From: Lactonifactor sp. BIOML-A5
GTDB taxonomy: Bacteria > Bacillota > Clostridia > Lachnospirales > Lachnospiraceae
Length of the DNA: 64,000 nt
NCBI RefSeq assembly: GCF_009677585.1
Contig: NZ_WKYV01000015.1
Coordinates: forward strand, 57,624 to 121,623
Direction: 5' to 3'
Shown: one piece after another, positions 49,340 through 58,614 of the stretch
Position numbering within the stretch: the first letter of the stretch is position 1
How the letters are laid out: every line of letters starts with the position of its first letter
Position numbers and translations under genes: made by a program
Notes under the pieces: model-generated
Told to the model about the DNA's origin: nothing
The model's database searches: none
Seen by the model: only the letters and a program-made list of their open reading frames with translations

Positions 49340-50163
49340 CTAAAGCCGATAGATATATGAAAGAAACAATTCGACGAATTTTGGATGAGGGTTACTGGGA
49401 TAAAGATCCTAGACCTCAATATGCTGATGGGACTCCAGCGCATACAATATCAATTAATCATGTCTTACATTCTTATGACTTATCTAAAAACGAATTCCCT
49501 ATCACAACCTTACGTCCAATTAAAATCAAAAAAGCAATAAACGAAATTCTTTGGATTTATCAGTGGCAAAGCAATTCTCTTGAGATTTTAGAAGATATAT
49601 TAGATATAAAATGGTGGAGGCCATGGGAGAGCAAAGATATACCAGGCACTATCGGCCAAAGGTACGGTGCAACTGTCAAGAGGCATAATTTGTTGGAACG
49701 ATTGTTGGATGACATTAAAAATAATCCTTATGGCAGGAGGCACATAATGTCTCTTTGGCAAAATACAGACTTTGAAATGACTGATGGACTTATGCCTTGC
49801 TGCTTCCTGACTATCTGGAATGTACGCGGCGAATATTTGGATATGTGCTTAATTCAGCGTTCCAGCGACTGGCTGACCGCCGGGAATATTAACCAGATAC
49901 AGTATGTAGCGCTTCAGATGATGGTAGCAAAGCATTGTGGCTATAAACCAGGGGTATTTACTCATTTTATGACAAATGTTCAGATATATGATAGGCATGT
50001 CGAACAAGCTGAGGAAATGTTAAAAAGAAAATCTCAAGACGTAGAACCTGTTTTTGCTTTAGATACTACGAAGGATAATTTCTATGAGTTTACATATGAG
50101 GATTTCATATTGACTGATTATAATCCAACTCAGCCGCAATTGAAATTTGAGTTGGGAATTTAG
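49336..50163 (+). CDS. thyA: Thymidylate synthase
   Basis: 275 residues from GTG 49336 (AAAGGAGGG before it). Catalytic LMPCCFLTIWNV with the active cysteine, QRSSDWLTAGNINQIQY for dUMP binding, FTHFMTNVQIYDRH and C-terminal substrate loop. Converts dUMP to dTMP with methylene-tetrahydrofolate. Completes the nucleotide set of the element together with nrdJ and dut. Confidence 0.92.
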   Translation: MTKADRYMKETIRRILDEGYWDKDPRPQYADGTPAHTISINHVLHSYDLSKNEFPITTLRPIKIKKAINEILWIYQWQSNSLEILEDILDIKWWRPWESKDIPGTIGQRYGATVKRHNLLERLLDDIKNNPYGRRHIMSLWQNTDFEMTDGLMPCCFLTIWNVRGEYLDMCLIQRSSDWLTAGNINQIQYVALQMMVAKHCGYKPGVFTHFMTNVQIYDRHVEQAEEMLKRKSQDVEPVFALDTTKDNFYEFTYEDFILTDYNPTQPQLKFELGI

Positions 50164-50177
50164 AGGAGGTGTTTAAT

Positions 50178-50378
50178 ATAGGGAAAATAGAAATTCCAGT
50201 ATGGGAAAAAGTTAATCTAACATTAGAAGAAGCTGCAGCTCTATTCAACATAGGAGTTAATAAGCTGGACAATTTAACTAGAGACCCCAGTTGCAATTTT
50301 GTTATCTGGAAAGGAACTCATCGACTGATTAAGCGCAAGCAATTTGAGGAGTTTAACGACAAACTTCAGGCACTTTAA
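50178..50378 (+). CDS. xis: Excisionase (Tn916 Xis-like), AUA start
   Basis: AGGAGG (50164-50169), 8 nt, then ATA 50178; the frame begins GKIEIPVWEKVNLTLEEAAA, like Tn916-type excisionases (winged helix with KLDNLT.. and HRLIKRKQFEEF). A GTG at 50169 is in frame but overlaps the ribosome site. About 66 residues. Located directly upstream of the integrase as in Tn916 relatives. Confidence 0.8.
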   Translation: MGKIEIPVWEKVNLTLEEAAALFNIGVNKLDNLTRDPSCNFVIWKGTHRLIKRKQFEEFNDKLQAL

Positions 50379-50387
50379 TTGAATACG

Positions 50388-50432
50388 GAGCCTTCTTATG
50401 GTATATTTTATATATCATATTAAGGCTCTTTT
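50388..50432 (+). terminator. Intrinsic terminator between xis and int
   Basis: GAGCCTT (50388-50394) pairs with AAGGCTC (50422-50428), followed by TTTT; an inner stem ATGGTATA/TATATCAT extends it. It separates xis from int. Confidence 0.75.
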
Positions 50433-50454
50433 CAGATTTGGAAAGGAGAGCATA

Positions 50455-51726
50455 ATGTCTGAAAAGCGCAAAGATAACAAAGGACGTATTTTAAGGGATG
50501 GTGAAAGTCAACGCAACGATGGGAGGTATATGTTTCGCTATACCGATATTTCAGGAGAACGAAAAGCGGAATACAGTTGGAGACTTGTGGAAAAAGATCC
50601 ACACCCTAAGGGTAAAAGAAAGGACATCTCTTTAAGAGAAAAAGAAGAGAAGATAAGAACCGAGGCTGAGGATTTTATTTCATACACTTCTGGGAAAATG
50701 AATTTAAATGATTTATTTGACTTGTATTATAAATCTAAAATAAAACTTGGACATGTCAAAAAAAGGACATATAGCAATTATAAAATGCTATGGGATAAAC
50801 ATATAAGTAAAAGAAGACAAGTAAATATTCCAATAAATTCATTAAGAAAACATCATTTCATTACTATGTATCAAGATATGCAAGATGATTATGTTGGTAA
50901 TGGAAACATTATATTACTTGGAAAAGTTATATGTGCAGTTCTTAACTATGCGGCATCGGAGGACTTCATAAGAAAGAATTATGCAAAAGGTTGCGTTAAA
51001 GAATTAGGTATAAGATCAAATGCCAGAGAAGCACTAACGCTAGAAGAGCAAGGTGTTTTTTTAAAATACGTTGCTTCTTCATCAGTATATAGAGAATATT
51101 ATTGGCTATTCGTGTTTATGATTGAAACAGCTTGTAGAGCAAGTGAGATTTGTGGGTTGACTTGGAATGATATTAAACTTAATACAAAAATGATTAAAAT
51201 AGACCATCAGCTATTACACTCATATTATGAAAAAGAAGAAAATCATTTCTTTGTTGATGCCCCCAAAACATTTAAAAGTAATCGTTATGTACCTATGAGC
51301 CAAAGAGCAATCGAGAGTATAGTAAACCAAAAAGAATTAATGTTTAGAAGGGGATTGATAAAAAATCACACAGTTGGTGATTACCACGATTTTGTTTTTT
51401 TAACATCCCAAGGTAAATTAATGAGTGTTAACACTATCGAGCGTCTTTTAAAACGTATAGTGTGCGGTTACAATAAAAAAGAGAAGTATGATTCTGAACG
51501 GGAAGGGCGTGATCCAGAGTTATTACCGAATATTACCCCACATATTTTACGACATACTGGATGCACCAGAATGGCCGAGAGTGGGATGGATCAAAGAACC
51601 CTACAGGAGATAATGGGGCACTCCAACTTACATCTAACAATGCAAGTTTATAATCATGTTGACATAAGTAGGATGCGAAGTGAGATAGAAAAAGTGGACC
51701 ATTTATACTTGCAGCATAGTATCTAG
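50455..51726 (+). CDS. int: Tyrosine recombinase/integrase (Tn916 Int family)
   Basis: 423 residues from ATG 50455 (GGAAAGGAGAG). N-terminal arm-binding domain (KGRILRDGESQRNDGRYMFR), SAM-like core-binding domain, catalytic R in TACRASEICGL, H-x-x-R in HILRHTGCTR, GHSNLHLT and Tyr in MQVYNHV. All catalytic residues present. Last gene of the element; with arm-type repeats just behind it, the integration site should lie between 51,730 and 52,090. Confidence 0.92.
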   Translation: MSEKRKDNKGRILRDGESQRNDGRYMFRYTDISGERKAEYSWRLVEKDPHPKGKRKDISLREKEEKIRTEAEDFISYTSGKMNLNDLFDLYYKSKIKLGHVKKRTYSNYKMLWDKHISKRRQVNIPINSLRKHHFITMYQDMQDDYVGNGNIILLGKVICAVLNYAASEDFIRKNYAKGCVKELGIRSNAREALTLEEQGVFLKYVASSSVYREYYWLFVFMIETACRASEICGLTWNDIKLNTKMIKIDHQLLHSYYEKEENHFFVDAPKTFKSNRYVPMSQRAIESIVNQKELMFRRGLIKNHTVGDYHDFVFLTSQGKLMSVNTIERLLKRIVCGYNKKEKYDSEREGRDPELLPNITPHILRHTGCTRMAESGMDQRTLQEIMGHSNLHLTMQVYNHVDISRMRSEIEKVDHLYLQHSI

Positions 51727-51789
51727 TTTTTAAAACCTCCTGGAAAGCTGTCAACCACAAGCAAAAACAGTACTTTAGTTAGATAAAGT

Positions 51790-51844
51790 TTTTACACCAA
51801 TGGATTTTTGATAAATCGTATTTTACACCAATTTTTACACCAAT
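51790..51844 (+). repeat. Integrase arm-type direct repeats
   Basis: TTTTACACCAAT occurs at 51790-51801, 51821-51832 and 51833-51844. Such short direct repeats beside a Tn916-type integrase are normally the sites bound by its N-terminal domain. They mark the end of the element; the attachment core is not identified because the other end is outside the window. Confidence 0.65.
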
Positions 51845-51961
51845 TGCCCAAGATAATATAAAGAATTATAAAGGGTTATCTGAATAATTATCCAACTAAA
51901 TCCATGAAAAATGCTGTAAATATGCAGATATATGCGATTATAACGGGTATTATATTGTTAA

Positions 51962-51987
51962 GCAACCTTACGGTTTCGTAAGATTGC
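51962..51987. promoter_or_regulatory. Inverted repeat near the element/host junction
   Basis: GCAA-CTTACG..CGTAAG-TTGC (51962-51987) forms an interrupted inverted repeat in the leader of the ABC transporter operon. It may be an operator for that operon; whether the junction lies on its left is not known. 51,850-52,090 holds no gene. Confidence 0.4.
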
Positions 51988-52093
51988 CTCAATGAAATGT
52001 AAGCCCAATCTATGGCAGAAGATCTGTAGGTTTGGTATTCTGATGTATGTAATCGCAGGGAAAACCTGCTATCATATGGATGGAGGATTAATT

Positions 52094-52861
52094 ATGAAAT
52101 TATTGGACGTAAAAAATGTAAAAAAAACATATACTACCAGATTCGGCGGCAATAAAGTGCAGGCATTGCGCAATGTATCATTTTCTGTAGAGGAAGGAGA
52201 ATATGTTGCAATAATGGGTGAGTCTGGTTCCGGAAAAACCACCTTATTGAATATTCTGGCCTCCCTGGATAAACCTACAGGGGGAGATGTTATGCTGAAC
52301 GGAAAAAGTATTGTGGGGATACGGGAAAAGGAAATTGCTGAATTCAGAAGAAATAATCTGGGTTTTGTGTTTCAGGATTTCAATCTTTTGGATACCTTTT
52401 CCATTCAGGATAATATTTTGCTTCCCCTTGTTCTTTCAAAGGTGCCGTATGAGGAAATGAATAAAAGACTCCTTCCCCTGGCCAAACAGCTGGGCATAGA
52501 GGCAATTTTAAAAAAATATCCCTATGAAGTATCCGGGGGACAAAAACAGCGTGCCGCCGCCGCCAGAGCATTGATTACAAACCCCAAACTGGTACTGGCG
52601 GATGAGCCTACCGGAGCTCTTGATTCTCGTTCCGCAGATCAACTGCTGGATATGTTTTCAGAGATTAACGAAGAGGGACAGACCATTTTGATGGTAACGC
52701 ACAGTGCCAGGGCGGCCAGTCATGCCGGCAGAGTGCTGTTCATCAAGGATGGGGAAGTCTACAATCAGATTTATAAGGGAAATATGGACAGTGAGGAACT
52801 TATGCACCAGATTAACAATACACTGACGGTGCTGATGAGCGGAGGTGAGGAACGTGAATAA
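52094..52861 (+). CDS. ABC transporter ATP-binding protein (BceA type)
   Basis: 255 residues from ATG 52094 (GGAGG upstream). Walker A GESGSGKTTLLNIL, Q-loop FVFQDFNLL, signature VSGGQKQRAAAARAL, Walker B LVLADEPTGALD, H-loop VTHSARAASH. The fifteen residues after Walker A and the family features fit MacB/BceA peptide-export or antimicrobial-peptide resistance systems. Overlaps the permease gene. No two-component regulator is adjacent, unlike typical bce loci; the element may have separated them or they lie elsewhere. Confidence 0.88.
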   Translation: MKLLDVKNVKKTYTTRFGGNKVQALRNVSFSVEEGEYVAIMGESGSGKTTLLNILASLDKPTGGDVMLNGKSIVGIREKEIAEFRRNNLGFVFQDFNLLDTFSIQDNILLPLVLSKVPYEEMNKRLLPLAKQLGIEAILKKYPYEVSGGQKQRAAAARALITNPKLVLADEPTGALDSRSADQLLDMFSEINEEGQTILMVTHSARAASHAGRVLFIKDGEVYNQIYKGNMDSEELMHQINNTLTVLMSGGEERE

Positions 52862-54839
52862 AGGCTTTTATCACAAACTTGCAGCCAATAACATCAAAAA
52901 GAATAAAAGAGTATATATCCCTTATATTCTAGCAGGGATTTTCACTACGATGATGTACTATATGCTGAATTCCATCTCCTTAAATGAGGGACTGGATCAC
53001 ATGAGCGGGGGCGCCAGTCTGAAGATTATACTCAATCTGGGATGTTGGGTGATCGGAATTTTCGCGGTGATTTTTCTGTTTTATACGAACCGTTTCTTAA
53101 TGAAGCAGAGGCAGAAAGAGATAGGACTTCTGAATATTCTTGGAATGAATAAAGGACATATTGGTAAGATGCTGTTCTGCGAAACCCTGCAGATTGCACT
53201 GATTATTATAGTGGGAGGACTGGTGGGAGGGCTTCTGCTGAACCGTCTCATGTTCCTTCTTCTGCTAAAACTTTTAAATTTTTCAGTGACCTTGAAATCG
53301 GCAATATACGGTAAAGCCCTTTTGTCTACGATCTGCCTTTTTGCTGCGATTTTCCTGGTGATTTTGGCAAGCAATCTGCACCAGATTCACCTCATAAATC
53401 CCATAGATCTCCTTAAAGGGGGACAGAGAGGAGAGCGGGAACCTAAGACAAAATGGCTGCTGGCTCTGGTGGGAGTTATCTGCTTAGGCATTGGCTATAC
53501 AATATCAATTGTCACAAAATCTCCTCTCGATGCAATGATGCTTTTCTTTGTAGCCGTCCTTCTGGTCATTATCGGCACCTATGCTTTGTTTACAGCAGGA
53601 AGTGTGGCCATATTGAAGCTTCTGCGGAAAAACCCGGGATATTATTATCAGACGAAGCACTTTATCAGCGTTTCGGGAATGATTTACAGAATGAAACAAA
53701 ATGCGGTAGGTCTGGCCAATATCTGCATTCTATCAACAGCGGTGCTGGTTATGATTTCAGGCACGGTATCTCTGTATGTGGGACAGGAGGATGCTCTTAA
53801 AACCAGATACCCCAGAGAAGTACAGGTTACAGGATATGATATCAATGAAGAAAAGAAGCAGATTGTCAATTCCATAGTGGAGGAGACCTTGAAAGACCGT
53901 CAGATGGAGGCAGTCAATCAGTTTGCTGTCAGTATGGGAAGCATGGTTGCTTATAAAGATGGCAGCGATTTTGAAATCACCGAACTGCAGGACTTTAACA
54001 GCAGCCAATTAAAAGAGATATGCCTGATTCCTCTGGAGGAGTATAACCGCCTGGAGCACAAAGAGGAAACACTGAATCCGGGCGAAATCCTCATGTATTC
54101 AAAAAACGATTCCAGTGACTCTCAGATTACTATAGAAGGCGATACCTTTCAGGTGAAAAAACATCTGGATCACTTATTTGATACAGAGAGACCGGAGGAT
54201 CAAGAACTCATAGAGGTATATTACATGATTCTCCCGGACGCAGATGCGGTGAAGAGGCAGATGCAGAAACAGGATTTTAAAGAAGCCAATCTCAACGGAC
54301 TTATGTATAAGTATGGGTTTGACTTAAAGGGCGATGAGAATGAGATTCGGGACTTTGAGAGTGACCTGAAGTCACGGTTTGAGCAAAATACAGACGGGGA
54401 TTTGGCCGTCTTTGTGGAAGGAAGATTATCCGGCAGAGAAGATTTTTATTCGGTATATGGAGGACTGTTCTTTATTGGTATCTTCCTGGGCCTGGTTTTC
54501 TTAATGGCAACCGTACTGATCATTTATTATAAACAGATTTCGGAGGGGTACGATGACAAAGAGAGATTTGCCATTATGCAGAAGGTGGGAATGAGCAAAA
54601 AGGAAATCCGATCATCTATCAGAAGTCAGGTACTTACCGTGTTCTTCCTGCCTTTGGTTATGGCTGTCATTCACATTGCTTTTGCCTTTCCTATAGTAAC
54701 CAGATTAATGGCAATTATGAATCTGACGAATGTAGGACTGTTTGCTGCCTGTACGCTTGGCGTGATATTGGTGTTTGGGGTACTGTATGGAATTGTCTAC
54801 GGAGTGACGGCTAGGACGTATTATAAAATTGTCGAGTAG
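52854..54839 (+). CDS. FtsX-like ABC permease (BceB type)
   Basis: About 661 residues from GTG 52854 (GGAGGTGAGG). Ten hydrophobic segments: one near the N-terminus, groups of three FtsX-type helices, and a large extracellular part of roughly 200 residues between helices 7 and 8 (from MISGTVSLYV to RLSGREDFYSVYG), the BceB hallmark used to sense peptide antibiotics. Partner of the preceding ATPase. Confidence 0.85.
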   Translation: MNKGFYHKLAANNIKKNKRVYIPYILAGIFTTMMYYMLNSISLNEGLDHMSGGASLKIILNLGCWVIGIFAVIFLFYTNRFLMKQRQKEIGLLNILGMNKGHIGKMLFCETLQIALIIIVGGLVGGLLLNRLMFLLLLKLLNFSVTLKSAIYGKALLSTICLFAAIFLVILASNLHQIHLINPIDLLKGGQRGEREPKTKWLLALVGVICLGIGYTISIVTKSPLDAMMLFFVAVLLVIIGTYALFTAGSVAILKLLRKNPGYYYQTKHFISVSGMIYRMKQNAVGLANICILSTAVLVMISGTVSLYVGQEDALKTRYPREVQVTGYDINEEKKQIVNSIVEETLKDRQMEAVNQFAVSMGSMVAYKDGSDFEITELQDFNSSQLKEICLIPLEEYNRLEHKEETLNPGEILMYSKNDSSDSQITIEGDTFQVKKHLDHLFDTERPEDQELIEVYYMILPDADAVKRQMQKQDFKEANLNGLMYKYGFDLKGDENEIRDFESDLKSRFEQNTDGDLAVFVEGRLSGREDFYSVYGGLFFIGIFLGLVFLMATVLIIYYKQISEGYDDKERFAIMQKVGMSKKEIRSSIRSQVLTVFFLPLVMAVIHIAFAFPIVTRLMAIMNLTNVGLFAACTLGVILVFGVLYGIVYGVTARTYYKIVE

Positions 54840-54880
54840 GAGAGAAATAGCTTCCTAAGTTTGGATACCCCAGTGGGAAC

Positions 54881-54926
54881 ACCGTTCGTATGGGCAGAGA
54901 ATGCTTTATGTGCATTCTCTGCCCAT
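54881..54926. terminator. Hairpin terminator and dispersed repeat, copy 1
   Basis: GGGCAGAGAATGC (54892-54904)/GCATTCTCTGCCC (54912-54924), 13-bp perfect stem, 7-nt loop, between the convergent bceB-like and AraC genes. With its left flank ACCGTTCGTATG it recurs with a few changes at 63918-63963, so it belongs to a repeat family of this chromosome. Confidence 0.7.
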
Positions 54927-55032
54927 TCTTACGTGCGTCTGGCCTGTCTCTGGCCCCAAGACCTCCTCCCTTGACCGTCCGCAACACTCCGCTGGCAACT
55001 ATTTTACCTCGAACTTTACATACACTCTTCCA

Positions 55033-55866
55033 TTATCTATCCCCGGTCACCGAATGCCCAAACCTCTTTTTATAGGCCCTGGAAAATGTGGAGTAATCTT
55101 TAAACCCGCAGTCTAAGCAGGCCTGTGTTACAGGCATCCCCTTCTCTATCAATTCTTTGGCAAGGGACAGCCGTTTGTATGAAATATAATTCCCAATGGT
55201 ATACCCCATCTCTTCTTTAAAAAGCCGCATCATGTGATAGCGGCTGATATAAAAGGTTTGAGCCAGATGATCAATGGAGAGATCTTCTGCCAGATGTTCG
55301 TTAATGTAAGCCAGCAGGTCCATGATTTTGGAATTGCAGGTGCTGGTATTCAGGTATTCCAGGTCATTGCTGAGGGCGGCACGGTTCAAATGTATCATGA
55401 ACTCCAGAAAAAGCAGCTGGCGGTACAAGCTGCTGGCGTAGGCGGAATCAGAGAATGATTGCTCCAGCGCCACAACGGAATCAAAAAGAGTCGTTTTGCC
55501 CAGGGTATGCATGCGCAGGACATTGGAATTCTCCGTTTGTGCCTTTTGAAAGCAGTAGCTGAGATCGTAGTCGCCGGTACGGTAATCTTTAATAAAATTA
55601 GGAGAGATATAGACGATAATCCGTTCATATGGCACTGTCACATCTATCTCCGGACGATGAATGGCATTGTGGTTGACGAATACGATATCATAGGGCTTTA
55701 GTTCATATGTTTTTCCCTCGATCATATAATTTACCTTACCACTGATAAAAAGAACTATTTTATCAAAATCATGGTAATGGAATTCAAATTCTGTCATGGG
55801 GGCATCTGTCAGGTGAAAAAGCTGAAATTCACTATTTAAATACCCACGTTTCTCGTATATACTCAT
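55033..55866 (-). CDS. AraC-family transcriptional regulator
   Basis: 277 residues from ATG 55866 (AAAGAGGTG). N-terminal cupin-like sensor (EFEFHYHDFDKIVLFISGKV, IEGKTYELKPYDIVFVN) and C-terminal double helix-turn-helix (SIDHLAQTFYISRYHMMRLF, and VTQACLDCGFKDYSTFSRAY). Divergent from dapF. Target and ligand unknown. Confidence 0.88.
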   Translation of the reverse strand: MSIYEKRGYLNSEFQLFHLTDAPMTEFEFHYHDFDKIVLFISGKVNYMIEGKTYELKPYDIVFVNHNAIHRPEIDVTVPYERIIVYISPNFIKDYRTGDYDLSYCFQKAQTENSNVLRMHTLGKTTLFDSVVALEQSFSDSAYASSLYRQLLFLEFMIHLNRAALSNDLEYLNTSTCNSKIMDLLAYINEHLAEDLSIDHLAQTFYISRYHMMRLFKEEMGYTIGNYISYKRLSLAKELIEKGMPVTQACLDCGFKDYSTFSRAYKKRFGHSVTGDR

Positions 55867-55984
55867 AGTAGACACCTCTTTTGTATTATACAGCATAATT
55901 TGCAATATAAAAAGCACCATTTCGATTTTGTGATCAAATAATGCTTGCTATGATAGGAAAAGAGAGAATAGGGAGGTATGAATT

Positions 55985-56845
55985 ATGGCAGTTACATTTA
56001 AAAAATATCACGGTTTGGGGAATGACTATCTGGTGTACGACTGTATTAAAAACACTTATGAGCTGACACCTAAGCGGGCCAGGATGATTTGTGACAGGCA
56101 TTTTGGGGTGGGGTCTGACGGAATTTTGGTGGGGCCTTATTTTGAGGAAGACGGCATACATGTGAAAATATATAATCCGGACGGGAGCATGGCAGAGGAG
56201 AGCGGAAACGGAATCCGAATCTTTGCCCGTTATCTCAAGGATAATGACTATGTTCAGAAAAAACATTTTGTTCTCCACACAGACAGAGGGCCTGTGGAAG
56301 TGACCTATCTCAATGAGAACGGCAGCCGGCTTCGGGCATCTATGGGAAAACTCAATTTTTTCAGTGATGAGATTCCTGTCACAGGACCCAGGCGGGAAGT
56401 CATCAATGAGGAGATGGAGTTTGGAGGAAAGACCTATAAGACCACTTGTGTTTCTATAGGAATTCCCCACTGTGTCATTCCCATGGATGAAATCTCAAGG
56501 GAAAAGGTCTGTTCTATTGGAAAGTTTTCCGAGGACGCCCCCTGTTTTCCGAACAGGATGAATACGCTGATCATGAAGCCTATAGATGAATACAATATAG
56601 CCATAGAAATTCACGAGAGGGGCGCCGGTTACACACTGGCATCAGGCAGCGGCAGCTGTGCGGCTGCAGGTGTGGCATACCGCCTGGGCCTTGCCAGCAA
56701 TAAGATGACCGTTCATATGCCGGGAGGAGAACTTCAGGTAGAAATCGAAGAGGACGGCGAAGTTCTTATGACCGGAGATGTGGGGTATGTGGGGACTACT
56801 ACCCTGGGATATGAATTTTTGGCTAAGCTTAGAGTGCTGGAATAA
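55985..56845 (+). CDS. dapF: DapF-like epimerase lacking the first catalytic cysteine
   Basis: 286 residues. DapF fold: FKKYHGLGNDYLVYD, FGVGSDGILV, NPDGSMAEESGNGIRIFARY and ASGSGSCAAAGVAYRLGL. The first motif normally reads C-G-N-G; here it is S-G-N-G, while the second cysteine (GSC) is kept. Classical diaminopimelate epimerases need both. The gene is in a group with an aminotransferase, which would fit amino acid metabolism; the exact substrate is uncertain. ATG after GGGAGG. Confidence 0.8.
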   Translation: MAVTFKKYHGLGNDYLVYDCIKNTYELTPKRARMICDRHFGVGSDGILVGPYFEEDGIHVKIYNPDGSMAEESGNGIRIFARYLKDNDYVQKKHFVLHTDRGPVEVTYLNENGSRLRASMGKLNFFSDEIPVTGPRREVINEEMEFGGKTYKTTCVSIGIPHCVIPMDEISREKVCSIGKFSEDAPCFPNRMNTLIMKPIDEYNIAIEIHERGAGYTLASGSGSCAAAGVAYRLGLASNKMTVHMPGGELQVEIEEDGEVLMTGDVGYVGTTTLGYEFLAKLRVLE

Positions 56846-56891
56846 AAAGACAGTAAACCAGACCGTGTGAGCAGAGATGAGGAGACAGAAT

Positions 56892-57386
56892 ATGGATATA
56901 GAATTGAGAAAAGAGATTCTGCGGCTGTTGGAGAGGAATGCCCGTCTGAGCGCTGAGGAGATCGGCGTGATGGCAGGCAGGCCGGCAGACGAGGTACAGA
57001 AGATTATCAGAGAACTGGAGAATGAGCAGGTTATATGCGGCTACCATACGCTGATTAACTGGAACAAGGAAGAGGAGGAACTGGTAACTGCACTGGTAGA
57101 ACTGAAGGTAACTCCTCAGGGGGGAGATGGCTATAATAAAATCGCGGAGCAGATTTACCAGTATCCCCAAGTGGAAACTTTATATCTTATGTCAGGGGCT
57201 TACGATTTTCTGGTAGAGCTGAAGGGGAAAACCATAAAGGAAATCTCCATGTTTGTATCAGAAAATCTGGCGTCTATGGATGAAGTGCAAAGCACGGCTA
57301 CTTATTTTACGCTGACAAAATATAAGGAGCAGGGAGTCAACCTGATTAAGAAAAAACAGGATGGAAGAATGGTGATCACTCCATGA
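56892..57386 (+). CDS. Lrp/AsnC-family regulator
   Basis: 164 residues from ATG 56892 (GAGGAGAC). N-terminal helix-turn-helix (ILRLLERNARLSAEEIGVMA) and C-terminal RAM domain (VTALVELKVTP, VETLYLMSGAYDFLVEL). Overlaps the aminotransferase gene by 4 nt; probably regulates it in response to an amino acid. Confidence 0.85.
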   Translation: MDIELRKEILRLLERNARLSAEEIGVMAGRPADEVQKIIRELENEQVICGYHTLINWNKEEEELVTALVELKVTPQGGDGYNKIAEQIYQYPQVETLYLMSGAYDFLVELKGKTIKEISMFVSENLASMDEVQSTATYFTLTKYKEQGVNLIKKKQDGRMVITP

Positions 57387-58543
57387 GCCGGTTTGTGACT
57401 GATAAAGTAAAGCAGATGAAACCCTCAGGTATCCGAAAGTTTTTTGATTTGGTCAGCGAGATGCCGGATGCCATTTCCCTTGGGGTTGGGGAGCCTGATT
57501 TTGATACACCCTGGCATATCCGGGAGGAGGGTATCCGATCTCTGAAAGCCGGCAGAACCTTTTACACCTCCAACGCCGGTCTCAAGGAGCTCAGGGAAGA
57601 AATATGCAGACATATGAAGAGAAAACAGGGGCTTAGCTACGATCCCTTAAGTGAGGTTTTTGTTACCGTAGGGGGGAGTGAGGCCATTGATATTGCCTTC
57701 CGCACCATACTGGAGCCGGGGGATGAGGTAATTATTCCGGAGCCGGCTTTTGTATCTTATGTACCCTGTGTACAGCTGGCTGACGGAGTGCCGGTAACGA
57801 TCTCCCTGAAGGAGGAAAACCAGTTCCGTTTGAAGCCGGAAGAGCTGGAGGCGGCCATTACCCCAAAAACGAAGGCGCTTCTTTTATCCTTTCCCAACAA
57901 TCCTACCGGGGCGATTATGGAGAAAGAAGATCTGGAGGCACTGGTACCCCTGATTATGAAACATGATCTGGCTGTCATATCAGATGAAATCTACAGTGAA
58001 CTGACATACAGAGATCCCCATGTGAGCATAGCAGGTCTTCCGGGAATGCGGGAGAGAACCATTCTTATCAATGGATTCTCAAAAGCCTATGCCATGACGG
58101 GGTGGAGACTTGGTTATGCTCTGGCGCCCGGTGAGATTATGAAGCAGATGATCAAGCTCCACCAGTTTGCCATTATGTCAGCGCCAACAAACAGCCAGTA
58201 TGCAGCTGTCAGTGCACTGAGATATGGGGATGAGGATGTGCTTTTAATGCGCCAGTCTTACAATGAAAGGCGGAGATATCTGATGCATCGGTTAGCGCAG
58301 ATGAATATTTCCTGCTTTGAACCGTATGGAGCATTCTATATTTTCCCCAATATATCCAGGTTCGGCATGACTTCGGAAGAATTTGCCAACCGATTGCTTT
58401 CGGAGGAAAAGGTGGCTGTGATCCCTGGGACTGCGTTCGGGGAATGCGGAGAGGGATTTATTCGGATTTCTTATGCGTATTCTATTGAAGAATTGAAGAC
58501 TGCATTTGACAAGATTGAAAGCTTTATCTCCAGGTTAGCCTGA
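57383..58543 (+). CDS. Class I/II PLP aminotransferase
   Basis: 386 residues. SLGVGEPDFDTPWHI, YTSNAGLKELREEI, LLSFPNNPTGAI, VISDEIYSEL and the PLP lysine in NGFSKAYAMTGWRLGY, then FIRISYAYS. Aspartate/aromatic aminotransferase-like. Coupled to the Lrp-type regulator by ATGA-type overlap and 500 bp behind dapF, so likely one amino-acid operon. Confidence 0.9.
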   Translation: MSRFVTDKVKQMKPSGIRKFFDLVSEMPDAISLGVGEPDFDTPWHIREEGIRSLKAGRTFYTSNAGLKELREEICRHMKRKQGLSYDPLSEVFVTVGGSEAIDIAFRTILEPGDEVIIPEPAFVSYVPCVQLADGVPVTISLKEENQFRLKPEELEAAITPKTKALLLSFPNNPTGAIMEKEDLEALVPLIMKHDLAVISDEIYSELTYRDPHVSIAGLPGMRERTILINGFSKAYAMTGWRLGYALAPGEIMKQMIKLHQFAIMSAPTNSQYAAVSALRYGDEDVLLMRQSYNERRRYLMHRLAQMNISCFEPYGAFYIFPNISRFGMTSEEFANRLLSEEKVAVIPGTAFGECGEGFIRISYAYSIEELKTAFDKIESFISRLA

Positions 58544-58614
58544 GAATACAGGGCGGGGACACACTCTCCGTCCTTTTGCCGTAGTTACATGTTGTTCCAG
58601 AAAAGGAGCAGATT

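Noticed and set aside
54890..55116. Two overlapping short ORFs between bceB-like and araC-type genes
   Set aside because: They read through a hairpin terminator and the antisense end of the AraC gene; no ribosome site.
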